Shown: positions 40,386-46,799 of the stretch, piece by piece
Layout: the number at the start of each line of letters is the position of its first letter
How positions within the stretch are numbered: the stretch's first letter is position 1
NCBI GenBank assembly: GCA_023247275.1
Contig: JAHFGT010000001.1
Location: forward strand, 70,265 to 117,063
Direction: 5' to 3'
Length of the DNA stretch: 46,799 nucleotides
DNA from: Candidatus Omnitrophota bacterium
GTDB taxonomy: Bacteria; Omnitrophota; Gorgyraeia; Aquiviventales; Aquiviventaceae
Translations under genes and position numbers: made by a program
Notes under the pieces: model-generated
Seen by the model: only the letters and a program-made list of their open reading frames with translations
What the model was told of the DNA's origin: nothing
Database searches by the model: none

Positions 40386-40888
40386 GACCCCACCTCTTGG
40401 CACCGCAGGTCAGATCCGCCGCGCGAATCGATTCGCCAGCCGCGTGGGGCCAGGTGCGTCGCAAGTGCGAGAATGCGCCGGCCCCGACGTGTCAGCCGGA
40501 TCTCGCCACCCTGCCGCTCGATCAGTCGCGCGTGATCCAGTTGTTCCAGCCGCTCGGCCTCTCCATAATACGCGGCGTACCGCGTGAGCAGCTCGTGTTC
40601 ACTCAGCGGCTGACGACGCAGCGCCTGGATCATCCACAACAGGATCGAACTTTCCAGATGGACCTGCACCCCGAACCAGCTCAGGAACGCGCCGGCCCAC
40701 CACAGGCCGACAGCGATCGGACTCACTCGTCGAGTCATCGTCAGCACGAGCCCACAGATCAGGCCAACAATCGCATGGACGAGCAGCGCCGCACCGACAG
40801 TGGCCTGAATCTTCTGCTGCGCGAACACGAGCCGGCAGGCGATGACCGCAATCAGAAACCCGGCCGCGACGACACCCAGCTCATTCAT
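40382..40888 (-). CDS. Small membrane protein with C-terminal winged helix
   Basis: A 168-residue protein. Three hydrophobic helices (about 4-24, 29-51, 57-77) are followed by a helix-rich region (79-142). ESSILLWMIQAL, LSEHELLTRY, RLEQLDHARLI and then a wing GEIRLTRRGRRIL have the pattern of a winged helix-turn-helix of the ArsR/MarR type. The domain could bind DNA at the membrane or bind a protein. The next gene upstream has the same order of parts and the two overlap by 8 nt. I do not recognise a named family. It may regulate or assemble the GT-C or SGNH proteins beside it. Confidence 0.7.
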   Translation of the reverse strand: MNELGVVAAGFLIAVIACRLVFAQQKIQATVGAALLVHAIVGLICGLVLTMTRRVSPIAVGLWWAGAFLSWFGVQVHLESSILLWMIQALRRQPLSEHELLTRYAAYYGEAERLEQLDHARLIERQGGEIRLTRRGRRILALATHLAPRGWRIDSRGGSDLRCQEVGS

Positions 40889-41324
40889 CCACGTGACATC
40901 CGCCTAGCGGAGACACCCATCCCAACACCCTGGCCACCGCCTGACCCAGACCGGTGAGTCGATACCGACCGTGGGCAGAGGTTCCCAGGCCATACCGAGT
41001 GATGTCGGCCAGACGGCTCCTGAACTGTTCATCAACCTCGCTCGTGCGAAATCCCGCGCATCGCGACAGCAATCGGAGGCTGACGCTCCGAGCCAGGAGC
41101 ACCCGAACAATCCCCAGCCCTGCCCCATACAACGCCAGCCCAAGTATGACCATGCTGAACTCGCCGTACAGAACATCCATCGCCCGCCAACTGGCTATAG
41201 CGGCGAACCCGAGAATTGCCATCCACCCCGCGGCCAATATCCAGGGTGACTGACGTCGTGTCGCATACCACAGGATCGAGATGCAGGCCGCACTCATGAT
41301 CCCAATCCAATCCGTGGATCTCAT
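40881..41324 (-). CDS. Small membrane protein with winged-helix-like tail (paralogue)
   Basis: A 147-residue protein with three hydrophobic helices (about 5-21, 28-45, 54-78) and a tail whose FRSRLADITRYGL and GRYRLTGLGQAVARVL fit the recognition helix and wing of a winged helix. It parallels the neighbouring 168-residue protein, so the pair probably arose by duplication and may form a heterodimer. The frame is open 22 codons further upstream inside the SGNH gene. I chose ATG 41324 for its ATGA overlap and hydrophobic start. No family name is offered. Confidence 0.65.
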   Translation of the reverse strand: MRSTDWIGIMSAACISILWYATRRQSPWILAAGWMAILGFAAIASWRAMDVLYGEFSMVILGLALYGAGLGIVRVLLARSVSLRLLSRCAGFRTSEVDEQFRSRLADITRYGLGTSAHGRYRLTGLGQAVARVLGWVSPLGGCHVDE

Positions 41325-42613
41325 GGTCGGTTCGCGATCTGGCTGCTGGCTTGGGAAAGATCTTTGGACGGCGCCGCATACCGGCCGCACGTCAGGGTGC
41401 CTTGTTGACCCAGCGCATCAAAAATCCGCTCAGCAATTTCTCTTGAGAACGCCGGGGTATAGTGAATACGGTCAACATAGAAGTTCTCCTTCCGGCCTTG
41501 TTGCAGATCACCCAGCCACAAGACATGTGCGCCGAGTTCCCCGGTCTGTCGTAACCGGTCTAACAGGGCATAGCCGTACCGCGTCCGCAGATGCTCGCGG
41601 AAGAAATGTGCGTCATCGACTTCCTTTGAATGGGGATAGAGGAGGTGATACGTCAGGTCATAGTGATAGGTCGGTACCGGCTGCCAGACAAACAATGGTT
41701 GAACGCCAAAGGCCTCAGCGACCGATTCGATCATCCGCCTGTTGACCTGCCACCGGTCGACGATCTGTTTGAGCGAAACCGGATCGTCATAACCGGGCTC
41801 GGCGGGCTCGCTCAGATGAGCGATCTGCGTCCGCCATTGCGTGGCTGCCCGACCCAGAGGCAATTCAGCCAATCGGTCGAGGGAACGCTGCATCAAGGTT
41901 TGCCGTCCATTCTCGCGCTCGACTAAGTCGCTGATTCGGCGAGTCCAGTACGGGACACCGCTCCAGCGGTAAAAATCATTGACCCCATCGATAAAAATCG
42001 CGATATCCGGCACATGGCCCTGGCTGACGAGCAGCTCAAACAAGGCGCGCTCCTGGCTGCTGAAGTACATCGGACGCCCAAAGTTGTAGACGAAGATGGG
42101 CGCAGCCGCCCGGCAGCTGCCGAGTTGGTCTTGCAGTGATGAAACGATCGTCTGCTCATCCCCAAGGCTGCTGCCAAACGTGGTGGAACCGCCAAAAACA
42201 AACACCGTCAGCGCGGCCGGATCAGGCGGCCATGGCCCTTGATTCTTCACCAGGCGGAATCCCTGCTCACTAATGTTGATATACGCGCCTCGGACTGGCT
42301 GTGGTTTGACCTGCGTGAACGGCTCAAACACCATGCGGATTCGCGAATCCTCGGCCTGCAAGGCCTTGATCTGGTCGATGGTCCATCCGGCATAGTAGGG
42401 CAGCAACCTGTTGAGCTCACGATTATGTTCGGCAATCTCAGACGTTGCTGCTGCCCTGGCCGATGCGGTATGCGTCTTGATCCAGAACCAGCCAGCCATC
42501 GTCAGATTCACCGCGAGAAACAGCACGCAGGTATTGAACACTAACACCGACAGCGCTAGATACCAGCGCGAGAACCGATCGAGAGCGGTTTGATGCCTCA
42601 CGTGTGTGGCCAT
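41321..42613 (-). CDS. SGNH/GDSL-type hydrolase-like protein, membrane anchored
   Basis: A 430-residue protein with one N-terminal membrane helix (about 18-45) and a periplasmic SGNH region. VFVFGGSTTFG is block I with Ser, VYNFGRPMYFSS is block II, FIDGVNDF is block III with Asn, and YVDRIHYTP gives the final Asp and His. Its layout matches the gene at 16513-17739, although identity looks limited. It is probably an esterase or acyltransferase on the exported glycan. It leads a tightly overlapping set with the two winged-helix membrane proteins and a GT-C protein. Confidence 0.8.
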   Translation of the reverse strand: MATHVRHQTALDRFSRWYLALSVLVFNTCVLFLAVNLTMAGWFWIKTHTASARAAATSEIAEHNRELNRLLPYYAGWTIDQIKALQAEDSRIRMVFEPFTQVKPQPVRGAYINISEQGFRLVKNQGPWPPDPAALTVFVFGGSTTFGSSLGDEQTIVSSLQDQLGSCRAAAPIFVYNFGRPMYFSSQERALFELLVSQGHVPDIAIFIDGVNDFYRWSGVPYWTRRISDLVERENGRQTLMQRSLDRLAELPLGRAATQWRTQIAHLSEPAEPGYDDPVSLKQIVDRWQVNRRMIESVAEAFGVQPLFVWQPVPTYHYDLTYHLLYPHSKEVDDAHFFREHLRTRYGYALLDRLRQTGELGAHVLWLGDLQQGRKENFYVDRIHYTPAFSREIAERIFDALGQQGTLTCGRYAAPSKDLSQASSQIANRP

Positions 42614-42623
42614 TGGAGGGTGT

Positions 42624-43916
42624 TCAGCTCTTCAACGCGCCAGCCGCTGTCTCGAGCGCAACCCATTCCCACTGATGCGGCACAGCGACGCACCCCATCC
42701 CAGGTGGATAGTCGACCAGACCGCCAGCGCCGCTGTTGATGACGTCAAAACTTAAAGCGCCCACGACCTGATCCGCCACGCCGGGCTGATCATCCTTTAA
42801 TCGCAGACTCACAGAATAGGTTCCCGGAATTAGTGGTAGCCGGTCCAGCCGACACCGCACGCGCCCCTGCGGCGCGACATCCCGAAAGTTGCTCCGCCCC
42901 ATTGCCGTGGTGCACGAGAAGATCGGCGTGCCGTGCCGGTCAGAGATGGTCAGCGCCACGTGCAGCTTCACCAGCGGCTCTGCCTGCCGCGCTGCATAGT
43001 CGACGACGAGATCGGTCTCCCCGCCTGTGTGGGCTATCCCGACCTGCTTGTCCGATCCGCACAGCCAGATCCCGACGGCCCGAACGCCGCCATGCCCTGA
43101 TCGATCGGCCCGATCGGCCAGGACAACGCGCGATGACCAGCCCAGCGCACCCACCCGGCTCAGGTACGCCTCGATCACCTGCTCCGGCGTGCCGTGCGAC
43201 TGCAGGCTGCCACCATACAGCCAGACCGCGGTCGAACACAGCGTCCTGACGACCGCCATGTTATGACTGACAAACAAGACCGTCCGACCATCGCTGGCGG
43301 CTTGACTCATCTTGCCAAGACATTTCTGTTGAAAGACCGCATCGCCCACCGCGAGGACTTCGTCCACCAGCAGGATCTCGGTCTCAAGATGCGCGGCCAC
43401 TGCGAACGCCAGCCGAACATACATGCCACTCGAATACCGCTTCACCGGGGTATCGATAAACCGTTCCACGCCGGAAAAATCGACGATCTGCTCGAACTTG
43501 TCGTTGATTTCGACCCGGTGCATACCAAGGATGGCGCCGTTGAGATAGATATTTTCTCGACCCGTCAGCTCTGGATGGAACCCGGTCCCAACCTCTAGCA
43601 ACGAGCCAACCCGACCGCGCAACGTCGCTCGACCAATGGTCGGAGCCGTGATGCGAGACAGGATTTTCAACAGCGTGGTCTTGCCGGATCCGTTCGGGCC
43701 GATAATGCCCAACACCTCCCCACGCCGCACCTGCAACGAGACATCCTGAAGCGCCCAGATCGATCCGTCCTCTGCGCGCGCTGAGAGCGTCGCGCGCCCC
43801 TGCGCAGGCCCGGCCACCAGCTGGGCGAGCCGATCCCGCAAGGTGGCGTATCCGACCCGCGAGCCCAGCTGATACCGCTTGCCGAGCCGCTCAGTTGAGA
43901 TCACGACATCGCTCAT
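42624..43916 (-). CDS. wzt: ABC transporter ATP-binding protein with Wzt-type C-terminal domain
   Basis: A 430-residue ATPase of O-antigen/teichoic-type exporters. Walker A is GPNGSGKT (73-80), the signature is YSSGMYVRL (161-169), Walker B is ILLVDE (181-186), and the H-loop is SHNM (217-220). Residues about 255-430 form a beta-rich Wzt_C domain that recognises the end of the finished glycan and gates export. This places the locus in the ABC-transporter-dependent route. The membrane partner Wzm is not in the window. Start 43916 gives an ATGA overlap; the longer frame runs inside the SDR gene. Confidence 0.93.
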   Translation of the reverse strand: MSDVVISTERLGKRYQLGSRVGYATLRDRLAQLVAGPAQGRATLSARAEDGSIWALQDVSLQVRRGEVLGIIGPNGSGKTTLLKILSRITAPTIGRATLRGRVGSLLEVGTGFHPELTGRENIYLNGAILGMHRVEINDKFEQIVDFSGVERFIDTPVKRYSSGMYVRLAFAVAAHLETEILLVDEVLAVGDAVFQQKCLGKMSQAASDGRTVLFVSHNMAVVRTLCSTAVWLYGGSLQSHGTPEQVIEAYLSRVGALGWSSRVVLADRADRSGHGGVRAVGIWLCGSDKQVGIAHTGGETDLVVDYAARQAEPLVKLHVALTISDRHGTPIFSCTTAMGRSNFRDVAPQGRVRCRLDRLPLIPGTYSVSLRLKDDQPGVADQVVGALSFDVINSGAGGLVDYPPGMGCVAVPHQWEWVALETAAGALKS

Positions 43917-44923
43917 TGATGTTCGATCTCCGTCGGGACAGGCACCGTCCGTTGCGCCGCGTACCACTGATAGGTCTTTGCCAAGCCTTCATCAAGGCCA
44001 ACCCGAGCTCGAAATCCGGTCAGTCGGAACAGCTTCGAGACCTCAGGGCATCGCCGCATGGTGGAACCCGCGGGAGCAGGCATCTCCTCAATCTGCGGGA
44101 GGTACCCGGCGTACCGGGCGCACCGTTGGACGAGCTGGAGAATGGAAAGCTCCTCGTCCGCATTGCCGATATTGACGACTTCGCCGTTGGCGTGGTCGCT
44201 CTCCATCACCAGCCGGGTCGCCTGCACCGCGTCATCGATAAAACAAAAGGCGCGGCGGTTGTCCGCCCCATACAACTTCAGCGGGTTGTCTCGCCGGATG
44301 AGCCGCTCGCACAGCGCGGCAATCACATGCTCCTGCCCCATTCGTGGCCCGTACACATTGTGATACCGCACGATCGCCCACCGCCATCCGTGCGCTGCCG
44401 CGGTATGGCGCACGCACAGCTCTCCAGCGAGCTTGCTCACCCCGTAGGAAATCCGTGGGTTCGTCAAATCGCCAAACGCGCTTGCCACATCCTCTGGGGT
44501 TGGGATCGGCAGCGTGCCAACCTCGTTCACCCCGGCGTAGATTTCAGACGAGGAAGCGAACACCAGTTTCCCAGGAAACGTCCCCTTCGTCAGCCAGCGA
44601 AGCGCGTTGAGGACCCCGAGCAGATTCACGCGGAGCACCTCATGGGGGATCTCATAGAAGTAGCGCGTGCCGTTGACCGCGGCGAGATGGTAGATCTGGT
44701 CATACGATCGATCCAACTTATCCCATTCACGCGGCTGTGTGATATCGAACTCCATAAACTGGACATTCGCCAACTTGATCAACGCCTCGAACGCGTCATC
44801 GGCCCGCCGCGTGCGAAACCAGTTATCCACCACATCGATATCGTGGTCTGGGTCTGCTGCGAGGGCGCGGGTCAAATGGTATCCGATAAATCCGGCCCCG
44901 CCAGTGATCAACGTTCGCGTCAT
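43913..44923 (-). CDS. NAD-dependent epimerase/dehydratase (extended SDR)
   Basis: A 336-residue extended SDR of the UDP-glucose-epimerase type. LITGGAGFIGYHLTRAL binds NAD. IYHLAAVNGTRYFYEIP, VFASSSEIYAG and YGVSKLAGE carry the catalytic Ser/Tyr/Lys. VRYHNVYGPRMG and FCFIDDAVQA complete the substrate half. Coupled by ATGA to the DegT-like gene, it may epimerise or dehydrate the same NDP-sugar. The insertion FYEIPHEVLRVN is typical of a subgroup in glycan loci. The product is not assigned. Confidence 0.9.
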   Translation of the reverse strand: MTRTLITGGAGFIGYHLTRALAADPDHDIDVVDNWFRTRRADDAFEALIKLANVQFMEFDITQPREWDKLDRSYDQIYHLAAVNGTRYFYEIPHEVLRVNLLGVLNALRWLTKGTFPGKLVFASSSEIYAGVNEVGTLPIPTPEDVASAFGDLTNPRISYGVSKLAGELCVRHTAAAHGWRWAIVRYHNVYGPRMGQEHVIAALCERLIRRDNPLKLYGADNRRAFCFIDDAVQATRLVMESDHANGEVVNIGNADEELSILQLVQRCARYAGYLPQIEEMPAPAGSTMRRCPEVSKLFRLTGFRARVGLDEGLAKTYQWYAAQRTVPVPTEIEHQ

Positions 44924-46230
44924 CCCGGCTGAGCCTTCACAAACGATTCGATCGTCTGTACGACGTGTTGTCGATCCTCATCGCTCACGCCAGGATGCAC
45001 CCCAAGAAACAGCGACCAGTCACGGATCCACCTGGCTACCGGCAGCGCGCCGACGATCCGATGCGGCGCCTGCCGAAACCCTGGCTGGTCTGGCAGACAG
45101 CCGGCAAAGATCGGCCGCGTCTCAATACCATGCGACTCCAGATGATCCACGAGCTGCCGCCGGGTAAATGGCGCGCCGGGGCGGATGGTCATCGCATACG
45201 TATAGTAAGTATGGAAGGCGCCTGGACGCTCGATCGCCGGCTCCAGCACATCCGCACAGGAACGCAGCAGCGCTGCCCGATAGAACGCCGCGTTGTCCCG
45301 CCGGCGCGCGTTGAACACATCCAGCTTCCGCAACTGCTCGATCCCCATGGCAGCCGCCACATCGGTCATGCGCACGTTATAGCCTGGACGCTGAAACACG
45401 TACCGTTTGTCGTACTCGTTGAGCACCCCGTCGGAATAAAATCGCTCCTGGGCGATGTCCCGTTGATCTACGCGGCCGAACTCGCGCAGCGAACGGCACA
45501 GGATGGCGAGCGGCTCATCATCGGTGACGATCATCCCGCCTTCGCCAGTGGTCATGTTGTGCGCGACAAAAAAACTGAAGGTGTTGATGGCCCCGAAGCT
45601 GCCGACCTTCCGGCCATCCAGGCTGCTGCCATGCGACTCACAGCAGTCTTCGATCACGCACAGGTTATGTCGCTGCGCGATGCGCAACACGGCTGACAGA
45701 TCAGCCGGATGACCGACCGTATGCACTGGCATGATCGCTGCGGTCTTCGGCGAGATCGCCGCTTCGACCGCCTGAGGATCGAGGTTATACGTGTCTGCGC
45801 AGACATCCACATACACCGGCACCAGCCCAAGCTGGATCAGCGGGGCAGCCACGGTGGCAAACGTCGTCGCTGGGACGATCACTTCATCGCCGACAGGCAG
45901 CCGATCGGCTTCAATCAAGGCCGCCAGCGCTACCAGATTGGCGGATGAGCCTGAGTTGACCGCGATCGCATGTTTGACACCGATATACTCGGCGAACTCA
46001 CGCTCGAATTGTGCGGTGACCTGGCCCTGGGTGATCCAACCGGAGAGCACGGTCCGCAGCACGCCAATCGCCTCTTCAGGGCCCAAGATCGCCGAACTGA
46101 CCCCAACGCGGCGTCGCGTTGCGTCACGCGGTGATGGCTGTTGGTAGTACGCCCGGACCAACCGTTCCAGCGACTCGACCAGCCCTTGCTTGGAGGACAC
46201 CGTGGGAATCTCTGAGATCAATGAGGTCAT
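44920..46230 (-). CDS. DegT/RfbH-type PLP enzyme with Lys-to-His change (probable sugar dehydratase)
   Basis: A 436-residue PLP-fold protein. NSGSSANLVAL and VIEDCCESHGS (Asp195 holds the PLP nitrogen) are present. Where aminotransferases have the Schiff-base Lys (FSFYPTKNL), this has FSFFVAHNM, putting His224 in that place, followed by TTGEGG. That His, together with GYNVRMTDVAAAMG, marks the 3-dehydratase subgroup (RfbH/ColD), which removes the C3 hydroxyl of a 4-keto-6-deoxy sugar. RfbH's iron-sulfur cysteines (a DCWC-type segment) are absent, so the mechanism may be nearer ColD. It would help make a 3,6-dideoxyhexose. Confidence 0.85.
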   Translation of the reverse strand: MTSLISEIPTVSSKQGLVESLERLVRAYYQQPSPRDATRRRVGVSSAILGPEEAIGVLRTVLSGWITQGQVTAQFEREFAEYIGVKHAIAVNSGSSANLVALAALIEADRLPVGDEVIVPATTFATVAAPLIQLGLVPVYVDVCADTYNLDPQAVEAAISPKTAAIMPVHTVGHPADLSAVLRIAQRHNLCVIEDCCESHGSSLDGRKVGSFGAINTFSFFVAHNMTTGEGGMIVTDDEPLAILCRSLREFGRVDQRDIAQERFYSDGVLNEYDKRYVFQRPGYNVRMTDVAAAMGIEQLRKLDVFNARRRDNAAFYRAALLRSCADVLEPAIERPGAFHTYYTYAMTIRPGAPFTRRQLVDHLESHGIETRPIFAGCLPDQPGFRQAPHRIVGALPVARWIRDWSLFLGVHPGVSDEDRQHVVQTIESFVKAQPG

Positions 46231-46799
46231 CGGACCTCCACAACGTGTGCGGGGTGACCGACGGCTTGCGCGTTGCGCAGCGCATCCACTGTCCGCCGGA
46301 GCCCTACCTCTAAGCTAATCGTCGGTGACCAGTCAAGCCGTTGGCGCGCCTGCTCGATCGACGCCCAATGCCGCGTCGGCCCGTGGCGCTCGTCCAGTCT
46401 GGACCCCACCGGCTCAAAACAGGCCTGGAGTTCTGCCCGACCACACACCCTGAGCATGATCTCCACGATCTCTGCGATCCGCGTTTCAACCCCTGAGGCG
46501 ATGTTCAACACCGCACATCCTTTCAGCCCTGCGCTGAACGACCAGGCCTGCATCAGGGCGGTGATCACATCCTCGATATACACAAAATCGCGCGTTGACT
46601 CCCCTGGTCCAAACCGCACCTGTGGCCCAGGTGAATCGATGATCCTCTGTAACGCGCTTGGGACAAACTGCGAGGCGCGTGCGCCTGGGCCATACACCGT
46701 AAACAACCGCAGCGCCACGGACGGCACCTGGTAACAGTACCAAAACATCCGAGCCGCCGCCTCAGCAGCAAGCTTGGACGCCCCCAGCGGCGATCGGGG
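46227..46799 (-). CDS. NAD-dependent epimerase/dehydratase, C-terminal part (cut by window edge)
   Basis: The frame is open from the window edge, so the real start lies beyond 46799; the internal ATG at 46748 is not it. The visible 190 residues include SPLGASKLAAE, then LRLFTVYGPGARA, STRDFVYIEDVITAL and LNIASGVETRIAEI, the substrate half of an extended SDR. The Tyr of YxxxK appears as Leu (LGASK), which would affect catalysis if the reading at the edge is right. The cofactor-binding part is not visible. It overlaps the DegT-like gene by 4 nt and may act on the same sugar. Confidence 0.85.
   Translation of the reverse strand, partial: PRSPLGASKLAAEAAARMFWYCYQVPSVALRLFTVYGPGARASQFVPSALQRIIDSPGPQVRFGPGESTRDFVYIEDVITALMQAWSFSAGLKGCAVLNIASGVETRIAEIVEIMLRVCGRAELQACFEPVGSRLDERHGPTRHWASIEQARQRLDWSPTISLEVGLRRTVDALRNAQAVGHPAHVVEVR

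Noticed and set aside
44920..46230. A simple sugar aminotransferase
   Set aside because: The PLP-binding Lys is replaced by His224 in the context typical of sugar 3-dehydratases.
1..46799. Insertion sequences, transposases, phage genes, tRNA or rRNA genes, CRISPR arrays
   Set aside because: I found no transposase or integrase motif, no cloverleaf-like sequence and no regularly spaced direct repeats on either strand.

Overview
The window is one continuous surface-glycan biosynthesis locus of a Gram-negative type bacterium. Every gene I can support lies on the minus strand, so transcription runs from 46799 towards 1. Genes are packed end to end with many ATGA or other few-base overlaps. Composition is GC-rich by eye. 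A Wzt-type ABC exporter ATPase with a glycan-binding C-terminal domain, a Kdo-transferase-like GT30 enzyme, nonulosonic acid (sialic-acid-like) genes, two asparagine-synthase-like amidotransferases and several GT-C membrane glycosyltransferases point to an LPS O-antigen or capsule exported by an ABC transporter. No rRNA, tRNA, ribosomal or other taxonomic marker is present, so I do not name a phylum. No Wzx, Wzy or Wzm (permease) gene is in the window.

Layout in order of transcription. (1) 46799-42624: NDP-sugar enzymes (a cut-off epimerase; a DegT-fold enzyme whose PLP lysine is replaced by histidine, as in sugar 3-dehydratases; an SDR epimerase) and the ABC ATPase. (2) 42613-38432: an SGNH-type protein, two small paralogous proteins with three membrane helices and a winged helix, a GT-C protein and a 37-residue ORF. 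(3) 38417-34412: two SDRs flanking a UbiA-family DPPR-synthase-like enzyme, then a sulfotransferase. (4) 34408-29153: a nonulosonic acid set: CMP-sugar synthetase, radical SAM enzyme, NeuB, NeuC and a free-standing CBS pair. (5) 29156-14524: a GT-B-like protein, two AsnB proteins, a PhyH-type dioxygenase, glycosyltransferases, methyltransferases, a Gfo/Idh/MocA oxidoreductase and a second SGNH protein. (6) 14399-8076: a DAHP synthase paralogue and a shikimate dehydrogenase paralogue, both with altered substrate-pocket motifs; a fusion of a NeuB-like domain lacking its catalytic motifs, a SAF domain and a GT2 domain; two CMP-sugar synthetase paralogues, one without its nucleotide-binding signature; and a GT30 transferase. 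(7) 8082-1: a methyltransferase, GT4, two GT-C proteins, a GT2, a MaoC-SDR fusion and the start of an FkbH-like protein.

The most unusual part is block 6. It looks like a second ulosonic-acid cassette built from shikimate-pathway and sialic-acid-pathway parts, separate from the ordinary NeuB/NeuC/CMP-synthetase set in block 4. My working inference is that it makes, activates and transfers a non-standard 3-deoxy-ulosonic acid; this is untested.

Three junctions between genes (near 14400, 18794 and 23007) carry related inverted-repeat elements. Two copies are bounded by the stop codon of one gene and the start codon of the next, and all three supply the purine-rich tract just before the downstream start. 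They may be marks of cassette assembly.
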